Source: Zeus faber | Taxonomy: Eukaryota; Chordata; Actinopteri; Zeiformes; Zeidae | NCBI GenBank assembly: GCA_960531495.1 | Contig: OY482861.1 | Coordinates: forward strand, 434,001 to 498,000 | Reading direction: 5' to 3' | DNA: 64,000 bases | Part shown: in pieces, positions 48,741 to 61,647 of the stretch | How the letters are laid out: each line of letters opens with the position of its first letter | Position numbering within the stretch: the stretch's first letter is position 1 | The notes under the pieces: generated by a model | What the model was told of the DNA's origin: nothing | The model's database searches: none | The model's input: only the letters and a program-made list of their open reading frames with translations | Made by a program: the position numbers and the translations under genes

Positions 48741-50821
48741 GAGTAAAGGTTTCTGTCATGACTCTGTAGGACCTGCTCAGATAGTGTAAATACTGTTATG
48801 AACTGATTTGTAATGTGAAAGTACTGTTTGCAAAAGAGTTTTTGGCACATCTAACAAGTTTTTCTGAAATTACGAGCAGTTTCATAAAAACCTGCATGGG
48901 GGGCAAACATGGCATTTTCAGGCAATTTAAAGACTGAAAGGATGTTTTGAGTAAAGGTTTCTGTCATGACTCTCTAGGACCTGCTCAGATAGTGTAAATA
49001 CTGTTATGAACTGATTTGTAATGGGAAAGTACTGTTTGCAAAACAGTTTTTGGCACATCTAACAAGGTTTTCTGAAATTACGTGCAGTTTCATAAAAACC
49101 TGCATGGGTGGCAAACAAGGCATTTTCAGACAATTTAAAGACTGAAAGGATGTTTTGAGTAAAGGTATCTGTCATAACTCTGTAGGAACTGCTCAGATAG
49201 TGTAAATACTGTTATGAACTCATTTGTAATAGGAAAGTACTGTTTGCAGAACAGTTTTTGGCACATCTTACAATTTTTTTCTGATTTTACGAGCATTTTC
49301 ATAAAAACCTGCATGGATGGCAAACAAGGCATTTTCAGGCAATTTAAAGACTGAAAGGATGTTTTGAGTAAAGGTTTCTGTCATGACTCTGTAGGACCTG
49401 CTCAGATAGTGTAAATACTGTTATGAACTGATTTGTAATGGGAAAGTACTGTTTGCAAAAGAGTTTTTGGCACATCTAACAAGTTTTTCTGAAATTACGA
49501 GCAGTTTCATAAAAACCTGCATGGGGGGCAAACATGGCATTTTGAGGCAATTTAAAGACTGAAAGGATGTTTTGAGTAAAGGTTTCTGTCATGACTCTCT
49601 AGGACCTGCTCAGATAGTGTAAATACTGTTATGAACTGATTTGTAATGGGAAAGTATTGTTTGCAAAACAGTTTTTGGCACATCTAACAAGTTTTTCTGA
49701 AATTACAAGCATTTGCATAAAAACCTGCATGGATGGCAAACAAGGCATTTTCAGGCAATTTAAAGACTGAAAGAATGTTTTGAATAAAGGTTTCTGTCAT
49801 GACTCTGTAGGAACTGCTCAGATAGTGTAAATACTGTTATAAACTCATTTGTAATTGGAAAGTACTGTTTGCAAAATAGTTTTTGGCACATCTAACAAGT
49901 TTTTCTGAAATTATGAGCATTTTCATAAAAACCTGCATGGATGGCAAACAAGGCATTTTCAGGCAATTTAAAGACTGAAAGAATGTTTTGAATAAAGGTT
50001 TCTGTCATGACTCTGTAGGAACTGCTCAGATAGTGTAAATACTGTTATAAACTCATTTGTAATTGGAAAGTACTGTTTGCAAAATAGTTTTTGGCACATC
50101 TAACAAGTTTTTCTGAAATTATGAGCATTTTCATAAAAAACTGCATGGATGGCAAACAAGGCATTTTGAGGCAATTTAAAGACTGAAAGGATGTTTTGAG
50201 TAAAGGTTTCTGTCATGACTCTCTAGGACCTGCTCAGATAGTGTAAATACTGTTATGAACTGATTTGTAATGGGAAAGTATTGTTTGCAAAACAGTTTTT
50301 GGCACATCTAACAAGTTTTTCTGAAATTACAAGCATTTGCATAAAAACCTGCATGGATGGCAAACAAGGCATTTTCAGGCAATTTAAAGACTGAAAGAAT
50401 GTTTTGAATAAAGGTTTCTGTCATGACTCTGTAGGAACTGCTCAGATAGTGTAAATACTGTTATAAACTCATTTGTAATTGGAAAGTACTGTTTGCAAAA
50501 TAGTTTTTGGCACATCTAACAAGTTTTTCTGAAATTATGAGCATTTTCATAAAAACCTGCATGGATGGCAAACAAGGCATTTTCAGGCAATTTAAAGACT
50601 GAAAGAATGTTTTGAATAAAGGTTTCTGTCATGACTCTGTAGGAACTGCTCAGATAGTGTAAATACTGTTATGAACTCATTTGTAATTGGAAAGTACTGT
50701 TTGCAAAATAGTTTTTGGCACATCTAACAAGTTTTTCTGAAATTATGAGCATTTTCATAAAAAACTGCATGGATGGCAAACAAGGCATTTTGAGGCAATT
50801 TAAAGACTGAAAGGATGTTTT

Positions 50822-51237
50822 GAGTAAAGGTTTCTGTCATGACTCTCTAGGACCTGCTCAGATAGTGTAAATACTGTTATGAACTGATTTGTAATGGGAA
50901 AGTACTGTTTGCAAAACAGTTTTTGGCACATCTAACAAGTTTTTCTGAAATTACGTGCAGTTTCATAAAAACCTGCATGGGTGGCAAACAAGGCATTTTC
51001 AGGCAATTTAAAGACTGAAAGGATGTTTTGAGTAAAGGTTTCTGTCATGACTCTCTAGGACCTGCTCAGATAGTGTAAATACTGTTATGAACTGATTTGT
51101 AATGGGAAAGTACTGTTTGCAAAACAGTTTTTGGCACATCTAACAAGTTTTTCTGAAATTACGTGCAGTTTCATAAAAACCTGCATGGGTGGCAAACAAG
51201 GCATTTTCAGGCAATTTAAAGACTGAAAGGATGTTTT
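50822..51237 (+). repeat. Single-monomer tandem duplication (F-F)
   Basis: Two consecutive F monomers (acgtgcag, gggtgg) at 50822-51029 and 51030-51237 appear identical. Elsewhere F after S-S is always single and followed by X. This is the smallest possible in-register expansion. Confidence 0.88.
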
Positions 51238-51653
51238 GAGTAAAGGTTTCTGTCATAACTCTGTAGGAACTGCTCAGATAGTGTAAATACTGTTATGAAC
51301 TGATTTGTAATGGGAAAGTACTGTTTGCAAAAGAGTTTTTGGCACATCTAACAAGTTTTTCTGAAATTACGAGCATTTTCATAAAAACCTGCATGGATGG
51401 CAAACAAGGCATTTTCAGGCAATTTAAAGACTGAAAGGATGTTTTGAGTAAAGGTTTCTGTCATGACTCTGTAGGACCTGCTCAGATAGTGTAAATACTG
51501 TTATGAACTGATTTGTAATGTGAAAGTACTGTTTGCAAAAGTGTTTTTGGCACATCTAACAAGTTTTTCTGAAATTACGAGCAGTTTCATAAAAACCTGC
51601 ATGGGGGGCAAACATGGCATTTTCAGGCAATTTAAAGACTGAAAGGATGTTTT

Positions 51654-53527
51654 GAGTAAAGGTTTCTGTCATGACTCTCTAGGACCTGCTCAGATAGTGT
51701 AAATACTGTTATGAACTCATTTGTAATGGGAAAGTACTGTTTGCAGAACAGTTTTTGGCACATCTTACAATTTTTTTCTGAAATTACGAGCATTTTCATA
51801 AAAACCTGCATGGATGGCAAACAAGGCATTTTCAGGCAATTTAAAGACTGAAAGGATGTTTTGAGTAAAGGTTTCTGTCATGACTCTGTAGGACCTGCTC
51901 AGATAGTGTAAATACTGTTATGAACTGATTTGTAATGTGAAAGTACTGTTTGCAAAAGAGTTTTTGGCACATCTAACAAGTTTTTCTGAAATTACGAGCA
52001 GTTTCATAAAAACCTGCATGGGGGGCAAACATGGCATTTTCAGGCAATTTAAAGACTGAAAGGATGTTTTGAGTAAAGGTTTCTGTCATGACTCTCTAGG
52101 ACCTGCTCAGATAGTGTAAATACTGTTATGAACTGATTTGTAATGGGAAAGTACTGTTTGCAAAACAGTTTTTGGCACATCTAACAAGGTTTTCTGAAAT
52201 TACGTGCAGTTTCATAAAAACCTGCATGGGTGGCAAACAAGGCATTTTCAGACAATTTAAAGACTGAAAGGATGTTTTGAGTAAAGGTATCTGTCATAAC
52301 TCTGTAGGAACTGCTCAGATAGTGTAAATACTGTTATGAACTCATTTGTAATAGGAAAGTACTGTTTGCAGAACAGTTTTTGGCACATCTTACAATTTTT
52401 TTCTGATTTTACGAGCATTTTCATAAAAACCTGCATGGATGGCAAACAAGGCATTTTCAGGCAATTTAAAGACTGAAAGGATGTTTTGAGTAAAGGTTTC
52501 TGTCATGACTCTGTAGGACCTGCTCAGATAGTGTAAATACTGTTATGAACTGATTTGTAATGGGAAAGTACTGTTTGCAAAAGAGTTTTTGGCACATCTA
52601 ACAAGTTTTTCTGAAATTACGAGCAGTTTCATAAAAACCTGCATGGGGGGCAAACATGGCATTTTGAGGCAATTTAAAGACTGAAAGGATGTTTTGAGTA
52701 AAGGTTTCTGTCATGACTCTCTAGGACCTGCTCAGATAGTGTAAATACTGTTATGAACTGATTTGTAATGGGAAAGTATTGTTTGCAAAACAGTTTTTGG
52801 CACATCTAACAAGTTTTTCTGAAATTACAAGCATTTGCATAAAAACCTGCATGGATGGCAAACAAGGCATTTTCAGGCAATTTAAAGACTGAAAGAATGT
52901 TTTGAATAAAGGTTTCTGTCATGACTCTGTAGGAACTGCTCAGATAGTGTAAATACTGTTATAAACTCATTTGTAATTGGAAAGTACTGTTTGCAAAATG
53001 GTTTTTGGCACATCTAACAAGTTTTTCTGAAATTATGAGCATTTTCATAAAAACCTGCATGGATGGCAAACAAGGCATTTTCAGGCAATTTAAAGACTGA
53101 AAGAATGTTTTGAATAAAGGTTTCTGTCATGACTCTGTAGGAACTGCTCAGATAGTGTAAATACTGTTATAAACTCATTTGTAATTGGAAAGTACTGTTT
53201 GCAAAATAGTTTTTGGCACATCTAACAAGTTTTTCTGAAATTATGAGCATTTTCATAAAAAACTGCATGGATGGCAAACAAGGCATTTTGAGGCAATTTA
53301 AAGACTGAAAGGATGTTTTGAGTAAAGGTTTCTGTCATGACTCTCTAGGACCTGCTCAGATAGTGTAAATACTGTTATGAACTGATTTGTAATGGGAAAG
53401 TATTGTTTGCAAAACAGTTTTTGGCACATCTAACAAGTTTTTCTGAAATTACGAGCAGTTTCATAAAAACCTGCATGGGGGGCAAACATGGCATTTTCAG
53501 GCAATTTAAAGACTGAAAGGATGTTTT
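51654..53527 (+). repeat. 9-monomer unit, copy 1 of an adjacent pair (1874 bp)
   Basis: The order is E A' F G A Q S S (Q/A'). This E carries ctctaggacctg at its start, unlike other E copies. The last monomer, 53320-53527, begins as Q (tattg) and ends as A' (G6 run, tttcagg). It recreates the A' end that precedes this unit on the left, as expected for unequal crossover between Q and A'. Confidence 0.85.
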
Positions 53528-55401
53528 GAGTAAAGGTTTCTGTCATGACTCTCTAGGACCTGCTCAGATAGTGTAAATACTGTTATGAACTCATTTGTAA
53601 TGGGAAAGTACTGTTTGCAGAACAGTTTTTGGCACATCTTACAATTTTTTTCTGAAATTACGAGCATTTTCATAAAAACCTGCATGGATGGCAAACAAGG
53701 CATTTTCAGGCAATTTAAAGACTGAAAGGATGTTTTGAGTAAAGGTTTCTGTCATGACTCTGTAGGACCTGCTCAGATAGTGTAAATACTGTTATGAACT
53801 GATTTGTAATGTGAAAGTACTGTTTGCAAAAGAGTTTTTGGCACATCTAACAAGTTTTTCTGAAATTACGAGCAGTTTCATAAAAACCTGCATGGGGGGC
53901 AAACATGGCATTTTCAGGCAATTTAAAGACTGAAAGGATGTTTTGAGTAAAGGTTTCTGTCATGACTCTCTAGGACCTGCTCAGATAGTGTAAATACTGT
54001 TATGAACTGATTTGTAATGGGAAAGTACTGTTTGCAAAACAGTTTTTGGCACATCTAACAAGGTTTTCTGAAATTACGTGCAGTTTCATAAAAACCTGCA
54101 TGGGTGGCAAACAAGGCATTTTCAGACAATTTAAAGACTGAAAGGATGTTTTGAGTAAAGGTATCTGTCATAACTCTGTAGGAACTGCTCAGATAGTGTA
54201 AATACTGTTATGAACTCATTTGTAATAGGAAAGTACTGTTTGCAGAACAGTTTTTGGCACATCTTACAATTTTTTTCTGATTTTACGAGCATTTTCATAA
54301 AAACCTGCATGGATGGCAAACAAGGCATTTTCAGGCAATTTAAAGACTGAAAGGATGTTTTGAGTAAAGGTTTCTGTCATGACTCTGTAGGACCTGCTCA
54401 GATAGTGTAAATACTGTTATGAACTGATTTGTAATGGGAAAGTACTGTTTGCAAAAGAGTTTTTGGCACATCTAACAAGTTTTTCTGAAATTACGAGCAG
54501 TTTCATAAAAACCTGCATGGGGGGCAAACATGGCATTTTGAGGCAATTTAAAGACTGAAAGGATGTTTTGAGTAAAGGTTTCTGTCATGACTCTCTAGGA
54601 CCTGCTCAGATAGTGTAAATACTGTTATGAACTGATTTGTAATGGGAAAGTATTGTTTGCAAAACAGTTTTTGGCACATCTAACAAGTTTTTCTGAAATT
54701 ACAAGCATTTGCATAAAAACCTGCATGGATGGCAAACAAGGCATTTTCAGGCAATTTAAAGACTGAAAGAATGTTTTGAATAAAGGTTTCTGTCATGACT
54801 CTGTAGGAACTGCTCAGATAGTGTAAATACTGTTTTAAACTCATTTGTAATTGGAAAGTACTGTTTGCAAAATAGTTTTTGGCACATCTAACAAGTTTTT
54901 CTGAAATTATGAGCATTTTCATAAAAACCTGCATGGATGGCAAACAAGGCATTTTCAGGCAATTTAAAGACTGAAAGAATGTTTTGAATAAAGGTTTCTG
55001 TCATGACTCTGTAGGAACTGCTCAGATAGTGTAAATACTGTTATAAACTCATTTGTAATTGGAAAGTACTGTTTGCAAAATAGTTTTTGGCACATCTAAC
55101 AAGTTTTTCTGAAATTATGAGCATTTTCATAAAAAACTGCATGGATGGCAAACAAGGCATTTTGAGGCAATTTAAAGACTGAAAGGATGTTTTGAGTAAA
55201 GGTTTCTGTCATGACTCTCTAGGACCTGCTCAGATAGTGTAAATACTGTTATGAACTGATTTGTAATGGGAAAGTATTGTTTGCAAAACAGTTTTTGGCA
55301 CATCTAACAAGTTTTTCTGAAATTACAAGCATTTGCATAAAAACCTGCATGGATGGCAAACAAGGCATTTTCAGGCAATTTAAAGACTGAAAGAATGTTT
55401 T
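53528..55401 (+). repeat. 9-monomer unit, copy 2 of an adjacent pair (1874 bp)
   Basis: The order is E A' F G A Q S S Q, with the same unusual E carrying ctctaggacctg. The last Q is intact and continues into S S F X. The S near 54779 carries tgttttaaac. It overlaps the 54570-57868 block. Confidence 0.85.
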
Positions 55402-57868
55402 GAATAAAGGTTTCTGTCATGACTCTGTAGGAACTGCTCAGATAGTGTAAATACTGTTATAAACTCATTTGTAATTGGAAAGTACTGTTTGCAAAATAGT
55501 TTTTGGCACATCTAACAAGTTTTTCTGAAATTATGAGCATTTTCATAAAAACCTGCATGGATGGCAAACAAGGCATTTTCAGGCAATTTAAAGACTGAAA
55601 GAATGTTTTGAATAAAGGTTTCTGTCATGACTCTGTAGGAACTGCTCAGATAGTGTAAATACTGTTATGAACTCATTTGTAATTGGAAAGTACTGTTTGC
55701 AAAATAGTTTTTGGCACATCTAACAAGTTTTTCTGAAATTATGAGCATTTTCATAAAAAACTGCATGGATGGCAAACAAGGCATTTTGAGGCAATTTAAA
55801 GACTGAAAGGATGTTTTGAGTAAAGGTTTCTGTCATGACTCTCTAGGACCTGCTCAGATAGTGTAAATACTGTTATGAACTGATTTGTAATGGGAAAGTA
55901 CTGTTTGCAAAACAGTTTTTGGCACATCTAACAAGTTTTTCTGAAATTACGTGCAGTTTCATAAAAACCTGCATGGGTGGCAAACAAGGCATTTTCAGGC
56001 AATTTAAAGACTGAAAGGATGTTTTGAGTAAAGGTTTCTGTCATAACTCTGTAGGAACTGCTCAGATAGTGTAAATACTGTTATGAACTGATTTGTAATG
56101 GGAAAGTACTGTTTGCAAAAGAGTTTTTGGCACATCTAACAAGTTTTTCTGAAATTACGAGCATTTTCATAAAAACCTGCATGGATGGCAAACAAGGCAT
56201 TTTCAGGCAATTTAAAGACTGAAAGGATGTTTTGAGTAAAGGTTTCTGTCATGACTCTGTAGGACCTGCTCAGATAGTGTAAATACTGTTATGAACTGAT
56301 TTGTAATGTGAAAGTACTGTTTGCAAAAGTGTTTTTGGCACATCTAACAAGTTTTTCTGAAATTACGAGCAGTTTCATAAAAACCTGCATGGGGGGCAAA
56401 CATGGCATTTTCAGGCAATTTAAAGACTGAAAGGATGTTTTGAGTAAAGGTTTCTGTCATGACTCTCTAGGACCTGCTCAGATAGTGTAAATACTGTTAT
56501 GAACTGATTTGTAATGGGAAAGTACTGTTTGCAGAACAGTTTTTGGCACATCTAACAATTTTTTTCAGAAATTACGAGCAGTTTCATAAAAACCTGCATG
56601 GATGGCAAACAAGGCATTTTCAGGCAATTTAAAGACTGAAAGGATGTTTTGAGTAAAGGTTTCTGTCATGACTCTCTAGGACCTGCTCAGATAGTGTAAA
56701 TACTGTTATGAACTGATTTGTAATGGGAAAGTACTGTTTGCAAAACAGTTTTTGGCACATCTAACAAGTTTTTCTGAAATTACAAGCATTTTCATAAAAA
56801 CCTGCATGGATGGCAAACAAGGCATTTTCAGGAAATTTAAAGACCGAAAGAATGTTTGGAGTAAAGGTTTCTGTCATGACTCTGTAGGAACTGCTCAGAT
56901 AGTGTAAATACTGTTATGAACTCATTTGTAATGGGAAAGTACTGTTTGCAAAACAGTTTTTGGCACATCTAACAAGTTTTTCTGAAATTACAAGCATTTT
57001 CATAAAAACCTGCATGGATGGAAAACAAGGCATTTTCAGGAAATTTAAAGACCGAAAGAATGTTTTGAGTAAAGGTTTCTGTCATGACTCTGTAGGAACT
57101 GCTCAGATAGTGTAAATACTGTTATGAACTCATTTGTAATGGGAAAGTACTGTTTGCAGAACAGTTTTTGGCACATCTTACAATTTTTTTCTGAAATTAC
57201 GAGCATTTTCATAAAAACCTGCATGGATGGCAAACAAGGCATTTTCAGGCAATTTAAAGACTGAAAGGATGTTTTGAGTAAAGGTTTCTGTCATGACTCT
57301 GTAGGAACTGCTCAGATAGTGTAAATACTGTTATGAACTGATTTGTAATGGGAAAGTACTGTTTGCAAAAGAGTTTTTGGCACATCTAACAAGTTTTTCT
57401 GAAATTACGAGCAGTTTCATAAAAACCTGCATGGGGGGCAAACATGGCATTTTGAGGCAATTTAAAGACTGAAAGGATGTTTTGAGTAAAGGTTTCTGTC
57501 ATGACTCTCTAGGACCTGCTCAGATAGTGTAAATACTGTTATGAACTGATTTGTAATGGGAAAGTACTGTTTGCAGAACAGTTTTTGGCACATCTAACAA
57601 TTTTTTTCAGAAATTACGAGCAGTTTCATAAAAACCTGCATGGATGGCAAACAAGGCATTTTCAGGCAATTTAAAGACTGAAAGGATGTTTTGAGTAAGG
57701 TTTCTGTCATGACTCTCTAGGACCTGCTCAGATAGTGTAAATACTGTTATGAACTGATTTGTAATGGGAAAGTACTGTTTGCAAAACAGTTTTTGGCACA
57801 TCTAACAAGTTTTTCTGAAATTACAAGCATTTTCATAAAAACCTGCATGGATGGCAAACAAGGCATTT
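54570..57868 (+). repeat. 16-monomer block, copy 2 (offset 19358)
   Basis: Partner of 35212-38510. Private to this copy is tgttttaaac near 54834, where the partner has tgttataaac. The final C- has ggcaatttaaagaccg, a junction tail that differs from the partner's ggaaatttaaagaccg. Confidence 0.75.
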
Positions 57869-57899
57869 TCAGGCAATTTAAAGACCGAAAGAATGTTTT
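56234..57899 (+). repeat. 8-monomer unit, copy 1 of an adjacent pair (1666 bp)
   Basis: The order is A' B C D E A B C-. The A' has caaaagtg and the C has gtttggag at its end. The final C- ends ggcaattt followed by gaccgaaagaatg, a hybrid tail at the junction with the next unit. Confidence 0.87.
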
Positions 57900-59565
57900 G
57901 AGTAAAGGTTTCTGTCATGACTCTGTAGGACCTGCTCAGATAGTGTAAATACTGTTATGAACTGATTTGTAATGTGAAAGTACTGTTTGCAAAAGTGTTT
58001 TTGGCACATCTAACAAGTTTTTCTGAAATTACGAGCAGTTTCATAAAAACCTGCATGGGGGGCAAACATGGCATTTTCAGGCAATTTAAAGACTGAAAGG
58101 ATGTTTTGAGTAAAGGTTTCTGTCATGACTCTCTAGGACCTGCTCAGATAGTGTAAATACTGTTATGAACTGATTTGTAATGGGAAAGTACTGTTTGCAG
58201 AACAGTTTTTGGCACATCTAACAATTTTTTTCAGAAATTACGAGCAGTTTCATAAAAACCTGCATGGATGGCAAACAAGGCATTTTCAGGCAATTTAAAG
58301 ACTGAAAGGATGTTTTGAGTAAAGGTTTCTGTCATGACTCTCTAGGACCTGCTCAGATAGTGTAAATACTGTTATGAACTGATTTGTAATGGGAAAGTAC
58401 TGTTTGCAAAACAGTTTTTGGCACATCTAACAAGTTTTTCTGAAATTACAAGCATTTTCATAAAAACCTGCATGGATGGCAAACAAGGCATTTTCAGGAA
58501 ATTTAAAGACCGAAAGAATGTTTGGAGTAAAGGTTTCTGTCATGACTCTGTAGGAACTGCTCAGATAGTGTAAATACTGTTATGAACTCATTTGTAATGG
58601 GAAAGTACTGTTTGCAAAACAGTTTTTGGCACATCTAACAAGTTTTTCTGAAATTACAAGCATTTTCATAAAAACCTGCATGGATGGAAAACAAGGCATT
58701 TTCAGGAAATTTAAAGACCGAAAGAATGTTTTGAGTAAAGGTTTCTGTCATGACTCTGTAGGAACTGCTCAGATAGTGTAAATACTGTTATGAACTCATT
58801 TGTAATGGGAAAGTACTGTTTGCAGAACAGTTTTTGGCACATCTTACAATTTTTTTCTGAAATTACGAGCATTTTCATAAAAACCTGCATGGATGGCAAA
58901 CAAGGCATTTTCAGGCAATTTAAAGACTGAAAGGATGTTTTGAGTAAAGGTTTCTGTCATGACTCTGTAGGAACTGCTCAGATAGTGTAAATACTGTTAT
59001 GAACTGATTTGTAATGGGAAAGTACTGTTTGCAAAAGAGTTTTTGGCACATCTAACAAGTTTTTCTGAAATTACGAGCAGTTTCATAAAAACCTGCATGG
59101 GGGGCAAACATGGCATTTTGAGGCAATTTAAAGACTGAAAGGATGTTTTGAGTAAAGGTTTCTGTCATGACTCTCTAGGACCTGCTCAGATAGTGTAAAT
59201 ACTGTTATGAACTGATTTGTAATGGGAAAGTACTGTTTGCAGAACAGTTTTTGGCACATCTAACAATTTTTTTCAGAAATTACGAGCAGTTTCATAAAAA
59301 CCTGCATGGATGGCAAACAAGGCATTTTCAGGCAATTTAAAGACTGAAAGGATGTTTTGAGTAAGGTTTCTGTCATGACTCTCTAGGACCTGCTCAGATA
59401 GTGTAAATACTGTTATGAACTGATTTGTAATGGGAAAGTACTGTTTGCAAAACAGTTTTTGGCACATCTAACAAGTTTTTCTGAAATTACAAGCATTTTC
59501 ATAAAAACCTGCATGGATGGCAAACAAGGCATTTTCAGGAAATTTAAAGACCGAAAGAATGTTTT
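57900..59565 (+). repeat. 8-monomer unit, copy 2 of an adjacent pair (1666 bp)
   Basis: The same eight monomers, ending with an ordinary C- (ggaaattt tail) and then D. The shared caaaagtg and gtttggag variants support direct duplication. Confidence 0.87.
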
Positions 59566-59773
59566 GAGTAAAGGTTTCTGTCATGACTCTGTAGGAACTG
59601 CTCAGATAGTGTAAATACTGTTATGAACTCATTTGTAATGGGAAAGTACTGTTTGCAAAACAGTTTTTGGCACATCTAACAAGTTTTTCTGAAATTACAA
59701 GCATTTTCATAAAAACCTGCATGGATGGAAAACAAGGCATTTTCAGGAAATTTAAAGACCGAAAGAATGTTTT

Positions 59774-59981
59774 GAGTAAAGGTTTCTGTCATGACTCTGT
59801 AGGAACTGCTCAGATAGTGTAAATACTGTTATGAACTCATTTGTAATGGGAAAGTACTGTTTGCAGAACAGTTTTTGGCACATCTAACAAGTTTTTCTGA
59901 AATTACGAGCAGTTTCATAAAAACCTGCATGGGGGGCAAACATGGCATTTTGAGGCAATTTAAAGACTGAAAGGATGTTTT
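59774..59981 (+). repeat. Chimeric monomer E/A
   Basis: It begins as E (aactg, catttg, cagaacag), then has taacaagtttttctg instead of the E-type cttacaattttttt, then acgagcag, the G6 run and ttttgagg of A. The exchange lies between positions 97 and 112. Through it, E-A-B is fused without the usual complete A. Confidence 0.8.
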
Positions 59982-61647
59982 GAGTAAAGGTTTCTGTCAT
60001 GACTCTCTAGGACCTGCTCAGATAGTGTAAATACTGTTATGAACTGATTTGTAATGGGAAAGTACTGTTTGCAGAACAGTTTTTGGCACATCTAACAATT
60101 TTTTTCAGAAATTACGAGCAGTTTCATAAAAACCTGCATGGATGGCAAACAAGGCATTTTCAGGCAATTTAAAGACTGAAAGGATGTTTTGAGTAAGGTT
60201 TCTGTCATGACTCTCTAGGACCTGCTCAGTTAGTGTAAATACTGTTATGAACTGATTTGTAATGGGAAAGTACTGTTTGCAAAACAGTTTTTGGCACATC
60301 TAACAAGTTTTTCTGAAATTACAAGCATTTTCATAAAAACCTGCATGGATGGCAAACAAGGCATTTTCAGGAAATTTAAAGACCGAAAGAATGTTTTGAG
60401 TAAAGGTTTCTGTCATGACTCTGTAGGAACTGCTCAGATAGTGTAAATACTGTTATGAACTCATTTGTAATGGGAAAGTACTGTTTGCAAAACAGTTTTT
60501 GGCACATCTAACAAGTTTTTCTGAAATTACAAGCATTTTCATAAAAACCTGCATGGATGGAAAACAAGGCATTTTCAGGAAATTTAAAGACCGAAAGAAT
60601 GTTTTGAGTAAAGGTTTCTGTCATGACTCTGTAGGAACTGCTCAGATAGTGTAAATACTGTTATGAACTCATTTGTAATGGGAAAGTACTGTTTGCAGAA
60701 CAGTTTTTGGCACATCTTACAATTTTTTTCTGAAATTACGAGCATTTTCATAAAAACCTGCATGGATGGCAAACAAGGCATTTTCAGGCAATTTAAAGAC
60801 TGAAAGGATGTTTTGAGTAAAGGTTTCTGTCATGACTCTGTAGGACCTGCTCAGATAGTGTAAATACTGTTATGAACTGATTTGTAATGTGAAAGTACTG
60901 TTTGCAAAAGAGTTTTTGGCACATCTAACAAGTTTTTCTGAAATTACGAGCAGTTTCATAAAAACCTGCATGGGGGGCAAACATGGCATTTTCAGGCAAT
61001 TTAAAGACTGAAAGGATGTTTTGAGTAAAGGTTTCTGTCATGACTCTCTAGGACCTGCTCAGATAGTGTAAATACTGTTATGAACTGATTTGTAATGGGA
61101 AAGTACTGTTTGCAAAACAGTTTTTGGCACATCTAACAAGGTTTTCTGAAATTACGTGCAGTTTCATAAAAACCTGCATGGGTGGCAAACAAGGCATTTT
61201 CAGACAATTTAAAGACTGAAAGGATGTTTTGAGTAAAGGTATCTGTCATAACTCTGTAGGAACTGCTCAGATAGTGTAAATACTGTTATGAACTCATTTG
61301 TAATAGGAAAGTACTGTTTGCAGAACAGTTTTTGGCACATCTTACAATTTTTTTCTGATTTTACGAGCATTTTCATAAAAACCTGCATGGATGGCAAACA
61401 AGGCATTTTCAGGCAATTTAAAGACTGAAAGGATGTTTTGAGTAAAGGTTTCTGTCATGACTCTGTAGGACCTGCTCAGATAGTGTAAATACTGTTATGA
61501 ACTGATTTGTAATGGGAAAGTACTGTTTGCAAAAGAGTTTTTGGCACATCTAACAAGTTTTTCTGAAATTACGAGCAGTTTCATAAAAACCTGCATGGGG
61601 GGCAAACATGGCATTTTGAGGCAATTTAAAGACTGAAAGGATGTTTT

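Larger units (their letters stand above)
35212..61647 (+). repeat. HOR domain III: Q-S-S / F-X-A' / B-C-D-E / F-G-A array
   Basis: About 127 monomers. The order is Q S S Q S S F X A' B C D E A, (B C- D E) twice, A' F G A Q S S, [Q S S F X A' B C- D E A'] twice, F G A' B C D E A B (C-/B) C- D E E A' F G A Q S S Q S S F F X A' E A' F G A Q S S (Q/A') E A' F G A Q S S Q S S F X, [A' B C D E A B C-] twice, D (E/A) B C- D E A' F G A. X, the caaaagtg form of A' and the C- form with gagtaagg are private to this domain within the window. H, P, U, V, W, R and T are absent, which separates it sharply from domain II. Confidence 0.8.

Noticed and set aside
54680..54952. Minus-strand 90-codon reading frame
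   Set aside because: It is longer than the others probably because of one base difference near 54834 (tgttttaaac instead of tgttataaac). It crosses a monomer boundary and has no independent support.
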